Shown piece after piece: positions 55,025-63,950 of a stretch of 64,000 nt of DNA. Source of the stretch: Streptomyces sp. ISL-100 (GTDB lineage Bacteria > Actinomycetota > Actinomycetes > Streptomycetales > Streptomycetaceae); the NCBI RefSeq assembly GCF_018614615.1, contig NZ_JAGGOK010000027.1, positions 62,001-126,000 on the forward strand, written 5' to 3'. The notes beneath the pieces were generated by a model. The model was not told the DNA's origin. It saw only the letters and a list, made by a program, of their open reading frames with translations, and did not search any database. Every line of letters starts with the position of its first letter. Position 1 is the stretch's first letter. The position numbers were made by a program, and so were the translations under genes.

Positions 55025-55226
55025 GGCGCGATCCTGGGTCGCGGTGTTGACCGGGGTCAAGGGGCCGAACGGGCCTGGACGGCCCTGGGCAGTGACGGGA
55101 TGCGGCTGGATACCGAACGGGATGTTGACATGAGCGCGCCCTGCTGCGTGCATGGACCAATCACTCTTCCAACCACTCTGCCCACACCGCCAACCGCCTT
55201 GCACCGCAGTCCCTTTGGGAGGCACG

Positions 55227-57632
55227 TTGCACCTCCGCACCCGCCTGAGACAGCTCGCACTCACCTCAATAGCCCTCGTCACGGCCGCGGCCGGGCTGCC
55301 GCCCGCCACCGCCGGAGCCAGCGATGCCGGTTCCCGTGACCGGCATCCCTCGTCCGGCAGACTCTCCGCCCACATCCGCTACACGGAACACGGCATTCCG
55401 CACATCGTGGCCAAGGACTACGCGAACCTCGGCTTCGGCACCGGCTGGGCCCAGGCCGCCGACCAGGTGTGCACGCTGGCCGACGGCTTCGTGACCGTGC
55501 GCGGCGAGCGATCGCGCCACTTCGGCCCGGACGCCGCGCCCGACGGCTCGCTGTCATCGGCCACCAAGAACCTTTCCAGCGACCTGTACTTCGCCGGGGT
55601 CCGGGACGCCGGCACGGTCGAGAAGCTGCTCGCCACGCCCGCCCCCGCCGGTCCCAGCCGGCAGATCAAGGAGTCGATGCGCGGCTGGGCCGCCGGGTAC
55701 AACGCGTGGCTCAAGCAGAACCGCATCTCCGACCCTGCCTGCAAGGACGCCGACTGGGTACGCCCGGTGACGCCGTTGGACGTCGCCAGGCGCGGGTTCG
55801 CGGTCTCCGTCCTGGGCGGCCAGGGGCGCGGCATCGACGGCATCACCGCCGCCGCACCGCCGGGCGCCGCGCCCGTCGGCGCGGTCGATCCGGAGCGGGC
55901 GGCCGGTGCGGCGCGCGAGATGTTCGCGTCGGAGCACGCGAACAACGCAGACATGGGGTCCAACGCCGTGGCGTTCAGCGGGAAGACCACCGCCAACGGG
56001 CGCGGACTGCTGCTGGGCAATCCGCACTATCCCTGGAAGGGCGGGCGGCGCTTCTGGCAGTCGCAGCAGACCATCCCGGGTGAACTGAACGTCTCCGGCA
56101 GCTCGTTGCTCGGCACCACCGTGGTCAACATCGGCTTCAACGACAAGGTGGCCTGGAGTCACACGGTCGCGACGGGCGTCACGCTCAACCTCCACCAGCT
56201 GACACTGGATCCGGCCGACCCCACGGCGTATCTCGTGGACGGCAAGCCGGAGCGTATGACGAAGCGGACGGTGTCCGTGCCGGTCAAGGGCGGGGCCCCG
56301 GTCACGCGGACCCAGTGGTGGACCCGTTACGGGCCGGTCGTCACCGGGCTCGGCCCCTCCTTGCCACTGCCCTGGTCGGCGACGACGGCGTATGCCCTCA
56401 ATGACCCGAACGCCGCCAACCTGCGGGGCTCCGACACCGCACTCGGTTTTGCAAAGTCCCGCTCCACGCGCGACATCCAGGAGACCCTGCGCCGCGTCCA
56501 GGGGCTGCCCTGGGTGAACACCGTCGCGGCGGATTCCGCCGGGCACTCGTTCTTCAGCCAGTCGCAGGTCCTGCCGAGGATCACCGACGAGCTGGCACAG
56601 CGCTGCTCGACGCCGCTCGGGAAGGTGACGTACCCGGCTTCAGGGGTCGCCGTACTGGACGGGTCGCGCACGGACTGCGCGCTCGGCTCGGACAAGGACG
56701 CGGTGCAGCCGGGGATCTTCGGCCCGTCGAAGATGCCGACGCTCAAGGACGCGCCGTACGCCGAGAATTCCAACGACAGCGCCTGGCTGACCAATGCGGA
56801 CCGTCCGCTGACCGGTTACGAGCGGATCTTCGGCACCGTCGCGACTCCCCGCTCCATGCGTACGCGCGGCGCGGTCGAGGACGTCTCGGCCATGGCGGAG
56901 AAGGGCCGGCTGACGGTCGGCGATCTGCAGCGGCAGCAGTTCGCGAACCGGGCGCCCGCGGGTGACCTGGCGGCGGCCGATGCTGCGAAGGGATGCACGG
57001 CGCTCGCGGCGGACCGCCCGGATCTGAAGGACGCGTGCGAGGTGCTGGGGCGGTGGGACAGGACGGTGAACACGGACAGCAGGGGTGCGCTGCTCTTCGA
57101 CCGGTTCTGGCGGAAGCTGGTGGGGTCCGTGCCGCCGACGGAGCTGTGGAAAGTGCCGTTCTCCGCGGCTGATCCGGTGCGTACGCCGAACACCCTCAAC
57201 ACGGCCGCACCCGGCTTCGAGACCGCCCTCACCGGCGCTGTGGCGGAGCTGAAGGCGGCGGGCATCGCGCTCGACGCGCCGCTGGGCAAGCACCAGTTCG
57301 TCGTACGGAACGGGAAGCGCGTCCCACTCCACGGCGGCACGGAGGCGCTCGGCATCTGGAACAAGATCGAGCCCGTGTGGAACGCGGCGGGCGGCGGCTA
57401 CACGGACGTGACGACCGGATCCAGCCACATCCAGGCGGTGGGCTGGGACGGCGGCCGCTGTCCGGTGGCGCGCACGCTGCTTACCTACGCGCAGTCGTCG
57501 AACCCGGCGTCGCCGTACTACAGCGATCAGACCGAGCTGTACTCGGGCGAGCGCTGGGTGACGTCCCGGTTCTGCGAGAAGGACATCCTCAGGTCACCGG
57601 AGCTGCGGGTGGAGCGAGTGCGAGAGCGCTGA
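55227..57632 (+). CDS. Secreted penicillin acylase family protein (AhlM-like)
   Basis: 801-residue exported Ntn hydrolase precursor that cleaves amide bonds of penicillins, acyl-homoserine lactones or lipopeptides. TTG at 55227 follows TTTGGGAGG and gives a signal peptide ending near PPATAGA. The alpha chain begins with IRYTEHGIPHIVAKDYANLG. Autoprocessing would expose the N-terminal nucleophile Ser245 in MGSNAVAFSG. The beta chain includes HSFFSQSQVLPRI and ENSNDSAWLTN. Length and motifs match Streptomyces AhlM (about 804 aa). It is monocistronic with a very strong terminator. Confidence 0.92.
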   Translation: MHLRTRLRQLALTSIALVTAAAGLPPATAGASDAGSRDRHPSSGRLSAHIRYTEHGIPHIVAKDYANLGFGTGWAQAADQVCTLADGFVTVRGERSRHFGPDAAPDGSLSSATKNLSSDLYFAGVRDAGTVEKLLATPAPAGPSRQIKESMRGWAAGYNAWLKQNRISDPACKDADWVRPVTPLDVARRGFAVSVLGGQGRGIDGITAAAPPGAAPVGAVDPERAAGAAREMFASEHANNADMGSNAVAFSGKTTANGRGLLLGNPHYPWKGGRRFWQSQQTIPGELNVSGSSLLGTTVVNIGFNDKVAWSHTVATGVTLNLHQLTLDPADPTAYLVDGKPERMTKRTVSVPVKGGAPVTRTQWWTRYGPVVTGLGPSLPLPWSATTAYALNDPNAANLRGSDTALGFAKSRSTRDIQETLRRVQGLPWVNTVAADSAGHSFFSQSQVLPRITDELAQRCSTPLGKVTYPASGVAVLDGSRTDCALGSDKDAVQPGIFGPSKMPTLKDAPYAENSNDSAWLTNADRPLTGYERIFGTVATPRSMRTRGAVEDVSAMAEKGRLTVGDLQRQQFANRAPAGDLAAADAAKGCTALAADRPDLKDACEVLGRWDRTVNTDSRGALLFDRFWRKLVGSVPPTELWKVPFSAADPVRTPNTLNTAAPGFETALTGAVAELKAAGIALDAPLGKHQFVVRNGKRVPLHGGTEALGIWNKIEPVWNAAGGGYTDVTTGSSHIQAVGWDGGRCPVARTLLTYAQSSNPASPYYSDQTELYSGERWVTSRFCEKDILRSPELRVERVRER

Positions 57633-57654
57633 CGGCACGACGTGGCACGGCGAG

Positions 57655-57703
57655 GGGCCCCCACCGCACCGGTGAGGGGCCCTCACCGGTGCGGTGGGGG
57701 CCC
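57655..57703. terminator. 49-bp perfect hairpin, bidirectional terminator
   Basis: Two perfect 24-bp arms (57655-57678 and 57680-57703) around a single G, beginning GGGCCCCCACCGCACC. It lies 23 bases past the acylase stop and 49 bases past the end of the convergent acyl-CoA ligase gene, so it should stop transcription from both sides. Confidence 0.92.
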
Positions 57704-57751
57704 TTCGGCGCGTGGGGCGCTCGCGATCTTGCGGCGGCGGTCGGCGGGAGC

Positions 57752-59308
57752 TCAGACGGCCCGCTCGTGGCCCTCCCAGTACGGCTCGCGCAAGCGGCGC
57801 TTGTAGAGCTTGCCGTTGGGGTCGCGGGGCATGGTCTCGATGAAGTCGACGGTCCTGGGCCGTTTGAATGCGGCCAGCTGCTGCTCGCAGTGCGCGAGGA
57901 TACCGGCGGCCAGCGCGTCGTCGGCCGCGTGCCCGTCGGCGGGTTCGACGACAGCCTTGACCTCCTCGCCCCAGTCCGCGTGCGGGATGCCGAAGGCGGC
58001 GGCGTCCGCGACGGCGGGGTGGCTCAGAAGGGCCGCCTCGATCTCGGCGGGGTAGATGTTGACGCCGCCCGAGATGATCATGTCGATCTTGCGGTCGCGG
58101 AGGAAGAGATAGCCGTCCTCGTCGAGTATCCCGAGGTCTCCGACGGTGAAGAAGTCGCCGATGCGGTTCTTCTTCGTCTTGCCCTCGTCCTTGTGGTAGC
58201 TGAAGCCGCCGGTGCTCATCTTCATGTAGACGGTGCCCAGTTCACCGGGCGGCAGACGGTTTCCTTCGTCGTCGAAGACTGCCAGCTCGCTGATGGGCCA
58301 GGCTTTGCCGACGGTCCCGGGCTTTTTCAGCCAGTCCTGCGCGGTGGCGAAGGCGCCGCCGCCCTCGCTGGCCGCGTAGTACTCCTCCACGCAGTGGCCC
58401 CACCAGTCGATCATTGCCCGCTTGACGTGGTGGGGGCAGGGCGCCGCGCCGTGGATGGCGTGACGCATCGAGGAGACGTCGTACGACGCGCGTACGTCCT
58501 CGGGCAGGGCGAGCAGCCGGTGGAACTGGGTCGGGACCATGTGGGTGTGCGTGCACGCGTACCGGTCGATGAGGCGCAGCATTTCCTCGGGCGTCCACTT
58601 GTCCATGAGGACGAGGGGGTGGCCGATGTGCAGGGCCGCGCCCGCGAACTGGAGTACGGCGGTGTGGTAGAGCGGCGAGCAGACGAGGTGGACGTTGTCG
58701 TCGAAGGGGCGGATGCCGAAGATGGCGAGGAAGCCGCCGAGGTAGGACTCCTCGGGGAGCTTGCCGGAGAGCGGGCGGCGGATGCCGCGCGGGCGTCCCG
58801 TGGTGCCCGAGGTGTAGTTCATGACCCAGCCGAGAGTGCGGTCGGCGGGCTCGTACGAAGGCTGTCCTACTAGGAGTTCGGCGTACGGGCGGAACCCGGG
58901 CACGTCGCCGACGGCGTAGCGGCCGTTCACGGGAAGCTTCGCTTCGTCGGCGGCGGCGGTGGCCGCTCCCGCGAAGCGTTCGTGCGCGATGAGGACCTTC
59001 GCACCGGAGTCGGCGACGATCCAGGCGATCTCCGGACCGACGAGGTGGTGATTGACGGGGACCAGGTAGAAGCCGGCTTGGGAAGCTGCCAGATAGGCGG
59101 TGAAGAACTCGACACCGTTGGGCAGGACGACAGCGAAGGCGTCGCCCTGCCGCATGCCGGCGGCGCGCAGTCCGTGGACGAGTTGGTTGACGGCGGCGTG
59201 CAGCCGTCCGGCGGTCCATTCCTCGCCGTCGGGGGCGGTGAGGACCGTACGCCCGGGATCGGCGGTCGCCTGGGCCCAGAAGCCGTTGGGCGGCTGAGTC
59301 ACGCTCAT
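57752..59308 (-). CDS. AMP-dependent acyl-CoA synthetase, partner of nitronate monooxygenase
   Basis: 518-residue ANL ligase. NYTSGTTGRPRGIRR is the P-loop, EYYAASEGGG the mid motif, FFTVGDLGILDEDGYLFLRD the hinge, and DPNGKLYKRRL holds the catalytic Lys. The segment ASEGGGAFATAQDWLKKPGT resembles FadD-type ligases of mycobacterial lipid degradation. AAGGAG precedes ATG at 59308. The start overlaps the monooxygenase stop by ATGA, so the two act together, probably on one lipid-derived acid. Confidence 0.88.
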   Translation of the reverse strand: MSVTQPPNGFWAQATADPGRTVLTAPDGEEWTAGRLHAAVNQLVHGLRAAGMRQGDAFAVVLPNGVEFFTAYLAASQAGFYLVPVNHHLVGPEIAWIVADSGAKVLIAHERFAGAATAAADEAKLPVNGRYAVGDVPGFRPYAELLVGQPSYEPADRTLGWVMNYTSGTTGRPRGIRRPLSGKLPEESYLGGFLAIFGIRPFDDNVHLVCSPLYHTAVLQFAGAALHIGHPLVLMDKWTPEEMLRLIDRYACTHTHMVPTQFHRLLALPEDVRASYDVSSMRHAIHGAAPCPHHVKRAMIDWWGHCVEEYYAASEGGGAFATAQDWLKKPGTVGKAWPISELAVFDDEGNRLPPGELGTVYMKMSTGGFSYHKDEGKTKKNRIGDFFTVGDLGILDEDGYLFLRDRKIDMIISGGVNIYPAEIEAALLSHPAVADAAAFGIPHADWGEEVKAVVEPADGHAADDALAAGILAHCEQQLAAFKRPRTVDFIETMPRDPNGKLYKRRLREPYWEGHERAV

Positions 59309-60417
59309 GACCGGCTGCTCCTTCCGGCGATGCGGTTGATGCGGTCCACGGCGCGTTCGAAACCGCGGGTGAGGTCGTCGACGACGGCCTGGACGCTGCG
59401 TTCGGATGTCATACGGCCGACGATCTGGCCGACAGGTGTGCCGAGGAGCGGGCCGACTTCGTACTTCTGAATACGGGAAACAGCCTCGGCGACGAGGAGT
59501 CCCTGGAGCGGCATGGGGAGCGTCCCCGGTCCGTTCGGGTCGTCCCAGGCGTCGGTCCATTCGGTGCGCAGCTGGCGGGCGGGCTTCCCGGTCAGGGCGC
59601 GGGAGCGGACAGTGTCGCCGGAGCCCGCTGCGAGGAGTTTGGCAGTGAGGGCGCGCGAGTGGAGGTCGGCCTCCTCGGTGGTGAGCCAGAGCGACCCGAG
59701 CCAGGCGCCCTGGGCGCCGAGCGCGAGGCCGGCGGCTATCTGTTCGCCGCTTCCGATACCTCCGGCCGCGAGTACGGGCAGGGGGTGGACGGCGTCGACC
59801 ACTTCGGGGACGAGGACCATTGAGGCGATCTCGCCCGTATGGCCACCCGCTTCGTACCCCTGCGCGACGACGATGTCGATGCCCGCTTCGGCGTGGCGCC
59901 TGGCGTGCTTGGCGCTGCCTGCGAGTGCGGCGACGAGGACGTTGTGGTCGTGGGCGCGGGCGATGACGTCGGCGGGCGGGGAACCGAGGGCGTTGGCGAG
60001 CAGCTTGATGGGGTAGTCGAAGGCGACGTCGAGCTGGTTGCGGGCGACCTCCTCCATCCAGCCGGTGATACGCCAGCCCGAGGCCTCGCCCGGGGCGAGC
60101 CCTGGCACACCGTGTTTGGCGAGGGTCTCCTCGACGAACCGGCGGTGCCCTTCGGGGATCATCGCCTCCACATCGGCCTCGGTCACTCCTTCCACCTTTT
60201 TCGCGGGCATGACGACGTCGAGGCCGTACGGCTTCCCGTCGGTGTGTTCCGCCATCCAGTCGAGGTCGCGCGCGAGTTCGTCCGGCGCGGTGTAGCGGAC
60301 CGCGCCGAGCACACCGAATCCGCCCGCCCGGGTAATGGCGGCGGCCACCGCCGGGAAGGGGGTGAAGCCGAAGATGGCGTGCTCGACACCCAGTTTCTTG
60401 CTCAGCTCCGTCTCCAT
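59305..60417 (-). CDS. Nitronate monooxygenase family FMN enzyme
   Basis: 370-residue FMN-binding TIM barrel of the 2-nitropropane dioxygenase family. AGGFGVLGAVRYTAPDEL, GYEAGGHTGE (His of the active site), VLAAGGIGSGEQIAAGLALG (FMN phosphate site) and GAWLGSLWLTT are present. Members oxidise nitronates, but some family enzymes act as reductases in sterol-ring degradation (IpdC type). Coupling with an acyl-CoA ligase and the shared acyl-CoA-type operator suggest a lipid role here. ATG at 60417; the ribosome binding site is weak. Confidence 0.88.
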   Translation of the reverse strand: METELSKKLGVEHAIFGFTPFPAVAAAITRAGGFGVLGAVRYTAPDELARDLDWMAEHTDGKPYGLDVVMPAKKVEGVTEADVEAMIPEGHRRFVEETLAKHGVPGLAPGEASGWRITGWMEEVARNQLDVAFDYPIKLLANALGSPPADVIARAHDHNVLVAALAGSAKHARRHAEAGIDIVVAQGYEAGGHTGEIASMVLVPEVVDAVHPLPVLAAGGIGSGEQIAAGLALGAQGAWLGSLWLTTEEADLHSRALTAKLLAAGSGDTVRSRALTGKPARQLRTEWTDAWDDPNGPGTLPMPLQGLLVAEAVSRIQKYEVGPLLGTPVGQIVGRMTSERSVQAVVDDLTRGFERAVDRINRIAGRSSRS

Positions 60418-60460
60418 GAGCGGCAGGATGCCGCAGCGGGCCGGACGAGGGAAGAGATTT

Positions 60461-60477
60461 TCTGATACAGCGTCAGA
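60461..60477 (-). promoter_or_regulatory. 17-bp palindrome matching the one at 40485
   Basis: TCTGAT, ACAGC, GTCAGA with flanks TTTCTGAT and GTCAGATT, 43 bases upstream of the monooxygenase start. Arms, spacing and flanks match the site at 40485-40501 apart from one T/C at the end of the left arm. Both sites precede acyl-CoA genes, so one TetR-type regulator could control both operons. Confidence 0.7.
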
Positions 60478-60584
60478 TTCCTCCCGCCCTTCGCGGCGGC
60501 TGACCGGTTGACAGCACTCTCCGCCTGCAAGAAAGTTTCATTTGCTGAACGTTTGGCGGAAGTTACTTTCACAAGGGGTGGCTC

Positions 60585-62369
60585 GTGACCGACGGAGGAA
60601 TCAGCCGGCGCAGGCTGGGTGGCGGCATCATGGCGCTGAGCGGCGCCCTGGTGCTCGCGCCGTTGGCGGCGGGCCCGGCGGGCGCGGCAGACCACGCCAA
60701 GGACGCTGACGCCGGACGGCCGACGCTGCGGCGCGGTTCACCCGAACGCGCCGGACTGCTCCCGGGGCACCTCAAGCAGCTCGTCACCGACGCGGAGCGT
60801 TACCTCGGCCCCTCCCCCAAGCACCCCTGGTACGCGGGTGCGGTCCTGCTCGCCGGGCGGGGCGACACGGTAGCGCTGCATCAGGCCATCGGTTCGGCGG
60901 TGCGCTATTCGGCGTACGACGAGAAGACCGACACGGCGGTGGGGTTCCCGGCGGACCAGCGGATCGCGATGGCCGAGGACACGGTCTTCGACCTGGCGTC
61001 TGTCTCGAAGCTCTTCACGTCCATGCTCGCCGTGCAGCAGATCGAGCGCGGCACGCTGGAACTGGAGGAGAAGGTCGCCTCGTACCTTCCGGAGTTCGGG
61101 GGCGCGGGCAAGCAGGACATGACGGTGCGCCAGCTGCTCACGCACACCTCCGGTTTCCGCGCCTGGATTCCGCTCTACAAGGAGCCGACGCGGGAGGGAA
61201 AACTGCGGCTCCTGTGGAACGAGGCGCCGGCCAGTAAGCCCGGCACCAAGTACCTCTACTCGGACCTCAACCTGATCTCGCTCCAGCTCGTCCTCGAAGA
61301 GATCACCGGTCGCACTCTGGATGTCCTGCTCCACGACGAGATCACTGCTCCACTCGGATTGCACCGCACTCGCTTCAACCCGCCCGCCTCCTGGAAACCG
61401 AAGACCGCCGCCACCGAGGACGCCAGACTGCCCTGGTCCGGTCTCGACCGCGGTCTGGTGTGGGGTGAGGTGCACGACGAGAACGCGTACAGTTTTGGCG
61501 GCGTCGCCGGCCACGCTGGCGTCTTCTCCACCGCCTGGGACCTCGCGGTCCTCGGCCGTACGCTGCTCAACGGCGGCGCGTACGGACGGGCGCGCATCCT
61601 GCGCCCCGAGTCGGTGGAGCTGATGTTCACCGACTTCAACACCGCCTTCCCCGGCGACGAGCACGGCCTGGGCTTCGAGCTCTACCAGCACTGGTACATG
61701 GGCGCGATGGCCACCCCGAAGACCGCGGGCCACACCGGCTTCACCGGCACCAGCCTGGTCCTCGACCCGTCGACCGACTCCTTCCTCGTCGTCCTCGGCA
61801 ACTCGGTCCACCCGGTGCGCACCTGGCGCTCCGGAAGCGCCCCGCGCGTGGCCGCCGCAAACAACATGGCCCGCGCGGTCGCGGTACGCCCGGTCCACGG
61901 ACGTACCGCCTGGTTCTCCGGAATGGCATCGGCCACCACGGCCACGCTCACGCTGCCCGCCGTCACCCCCGTGTCGGACCGCCCCCGGCTGCGCTGCTCG
62001 CTGTGGTGGGACACCGAGCCCGGCTCCGACCGCCTCTTCCTCGAAGCCTCGGCGGACGGCGGGACAACGTGGCAGGCCGTGCCGTTCACGACCGTACGCA
62101 AGGGGCATGAGCCGCAGTCCCACCCGGCGGGCGCGGTCACCGGCTGGTCGCAGCGCCTCTGGCACCGGCTGAACGCGGACCTCGCGGCCTGGAGCGGCCA
62201 GGAGGTGCGTCTGCGCTGGCGGTACCGGACCGACACGCTGTACGTCGGGCGAGGCGCGTACGTCGACGGGCTGCGGGTCGACGACGGCCGACGCACGCTC
62301 TTCGACGAGGCCAGGCCCGCGGACGCCACCCGCATCGAGGCGACGGGCTGGACAGCGTCCGAGGACTGA
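60585..62369 (+). CDS. Secreted serine hydrolase (beta-lactamase family) with C-terminal domain
   Basis: 594-residue exported enzyme. The N-terminus ISRRRLGGG followed by a hydrophobic stretch suggests a Tat signal. Catalytic elements of the class C / DD-peptidase fold are present: SVSK (Ser139, Lys142), YSDLN at 225 and GHTGFTG. Residues from about 430 on form an extra beta-rich domain (FLEASADGGTTWQAV) like a carbohydrate-binding jelly roll. It may hydrolyse wall fragments or esters. GTG at 60585 follows AAGGGG. Upstream, GAAAGTTTC and GTTACTTTC form a loose inverted pair that could be an operator. Confidence 0.88.
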   Translation: MTDGGISRRRLGGGIMALSGALVLAPLAAGPAGAADHAKDADAGRPTLRRGSPERAGLLPGHLKQLVTDAERYLGPSPKHPWYAGAVLLAGRGDTVALHQAIGSAVRYSAYDEKTDTAVGFPADQRIAMAEDTVFDLASVSKLFTSMLAVQQIERGTLELEEKVASYLPEFGGAGKQDMTVRQLLTHTSGFRAWIPLYKEPTREGKLRLLWNEAPASKPGTKYLYSDLNLISLQLVLEEITGRTLDVLLHDEITAPLGLHRTRFNPPASWKPKTAATEDARLPWSGLDRGLVWGEVHDENAYSFGGVAGHAGVFSTAWDLAVLGRTLLNGGAYGRARILRPESVELMFTDFNTAFPGDEHGLGFELYQHWYMGAMATPKTAGHTGFTGTSLVLDPSTDSFLVVLGNSVHPVRTWRSGSAPRVAAANNMARAVAVRPVHGRTAWFSGMASATTATLTLPAVTPVSDRPRLRCSLWWDTEPGSDRLFLEASADGGTTWQAVPFTTVRKGHEPQSHPAGAVTGWSQRLWHRLNADLAAWSGQEVRLRWRYRTDTLYVGRGAYVDGLRVDDGRRTLFDEARPADATRIEATGWTASED

Positions 62370-62376
62370 CGGTGAA

Positions 62377-62402
62377 GGGCGCTCAAGGGGCTTTCAGCGC
62401 CC
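62377..62402. terminator. Short hairpin over the end of the PYROXD2-type gene
   Basis: GGGCGCT (62377-62383) and AGCGCCC (62396-62402) with a 12-nt loop, between convergent genes ending at 62369 and 62394. The right arm covers the stop codon of the minus-strand gene. Confidence 0.6.
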
Positions 62403-63950
62403 GAGTACCGCCATCGCCGCGTTGTGGCCGGGGATGCCGCTGACTCCCCCGCCGCGGACGGCGCCCGCGCCGCACAGCAGGACGTTCGCGTGCGCTGTCT
62501 CGACGCCCCACCGCCCCGTTGCGGCGGACTCGTCGGCGTACGGGAACGACAGTGCGCGGTGGAAGATGTTCCCGCCCGGCAGCCGTAGTTCGCTTTCGAG
62601 GTCGAGCGGGGTCTTCGCCTCGATGCAGGGGCGGCCGTTCTCGTCGAGCGCGAGGCAGTCGGTGATCGGCTCTTCGAGGTACGTGTCGAGCTGGGCGAGA
62701 GTGGCCGCGAGGAGTTCGGCGCGGGCCGCTTCGTTGTCGTGGGCGAAGAGGCGTGCCGGAGTGTGCAGACCGAAGAGTGTCAGTGTCTGGTAACCCTGTG
62801 CGGCGAGATCCGGGCCGAGAATCGACGGGTCGGTCAGGGAGTGGCAGTAGATTTCGGACGGCGGCGCGCTCGGCAGCCGCCCGGACGCCGCTTCCCCGTA
62901 CGCGGCCGCCAATTGACCGTACCCTTCCGCGACATGGAACGTTCCCGCGAACGCTTCGTTCGGTTCCACGGAACGGTCACGCAGACGCGGGAGTCTGCGC
63001 AGCAGCATGTTGACTTTGAGCTGCGCCCCTTCGGCGCAGGCGGAGGCGGAAGGCTCTTCCCCGAGGAGGGTCGCGAGAGCGTGGGGTGAAGCGTTCACGA
63101 GAACGTCGCGGGCAGCGACGGTGGCCTCACCCGTGTCGCTCCGGAAGGTCACCTCGGCGCGGCTGCCATCGGTGTCGATACGGGTCGCCTCATGGCCGGT
63201 GACGATCTCGGCGCCGGCTGCCAGGGCGGCGTTCGAGAGCGCGTCGGTGAGCGCTCCCATGCCGCCCACGGGCACGTCCCAGTCACCCGTACCGCCGCCG
63301 ATCACGTGGTAGAGGAAACAGCGGTTCTGGTGCAGCGCGGGGTCGTGGGCGTCGGCGAAGGTGCCGATAAGGGCGTCGGTGAGCACAACGCCGCGTACGA
63401 GATCGTCGGCGAAGTGTTCCTCGATGGCGACACCGAGTGGCTCCTCGAAGAGCATCCGCCAGGCTGCTTCGTCGTCGATACGGGCGCGCAGGGCGTCCCG
63501 GGTGGGCAGCGGCTCCGTGAGGGTCGGGAAGACGCGCTCCGCGACGCGGCGCATGACGGCGTAGAAGGACTGCCAGGACTTGAACTCCGTGTCACCGCCC
63601 GTGAGCCGCGCGAACGATTCCCGGGTCCTTTCCGTGCCGCCGCCGACCAGCAGGCCGCCACGCCCGCTCGGCGTGTACGACGAGACGGTGCGCTTGCGTA
63701 CGGCGAAGTCCAGCCGGAGATCGCGGACGATCTGCTGAGGCAGCAGTGACACCAGGTACGAGTAACGGGAGAGCCGGGCGTCGACACCGGCGAACGGACG
63801 GGTGGACACCGCCGCACCCCCGGTGCGGTCCAGGCGTTCCAGCACGAGCACGGAGCGCCCCGCGCGGGCCAGATAGGCGGCGGCGACCAGGCCGTTGTGG
63901 CCACCGCCCACGATCACGGCGTCATAGCTGTCCTGTACCTGTACGGGCAT
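62394..63950 (-). CDS. FAD-dependent oxidoreductase, phytoene desaturase/PYROXD2 type
   Basis: 518-residue flavoprotein. The N-terminal FAD motif is VIVGGGHNGLVAAAYLARAG followed by VLERLDRTGGAA, the hallmark of carotenoid desaturase-like and PYROXD2 proteins. The C-terminal FAD motif is LLCGAGAVRGGGVSGIPGHNAA. The HNGL start and the ending GIPGHNAA are characteristic of the PYROXD2 group, whose reaction is unknown. No other carotenoid genes are near, so carotenoid synthesis is unlikely. AGGAG precedes ATG at 63950. Confidence 0.9.
   Translation of the reverse strand: MPVQVQDSYDAVIVGGGHNGLVAAAYLARAGRSVLVLERLDRTGGAAVSTRPFAGVDARLSRYSYLVSLLPQQIVRDLRLDFAVRKRTVSSYTPSGRGGLLVGGGTERTRESFARLTGGDTEFKSWQSFYAVMRRVAERVFPTLTEPLPTRDALRARIDDEAAWRMLFEEPLGVAIEEHFADDLVRGVVLTDALIGTFADAHDPALHQNRCFLYHVIGGGTGDWDVPVGGMGALTDALSNAALAAGAEIVTGHEATRIDTDGSRAEVTFRSDTGEATVAARDVLVNASPHALATLLGEEPSASACAEGAQLKVNMLLRRLPRLRDRSVEPNEAFAGTFHVAEGYGQLAAAYGEAASGRLPSAPPSEIYCHSLTDPSILGPDLAAQGYQTLTLFGLHTPARLFAHDNEAARAELLAATLAQLDTYLEEPITDCLALDENGRPCIEAKTPLDLESELRLPGGNIFHRALSFPYADESAATGRWGVETAHANVLLCGAGAVRGGGVSGIPGHNAAMAVLGR

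Noticed and set aside
62394..63950. Carotenoid (phytoene) desaturase
   Set aside because: The HNGL and GIPGHNAA motifs fit the PYROXD2 group better and no crtB, crtE or related gene is nearby.
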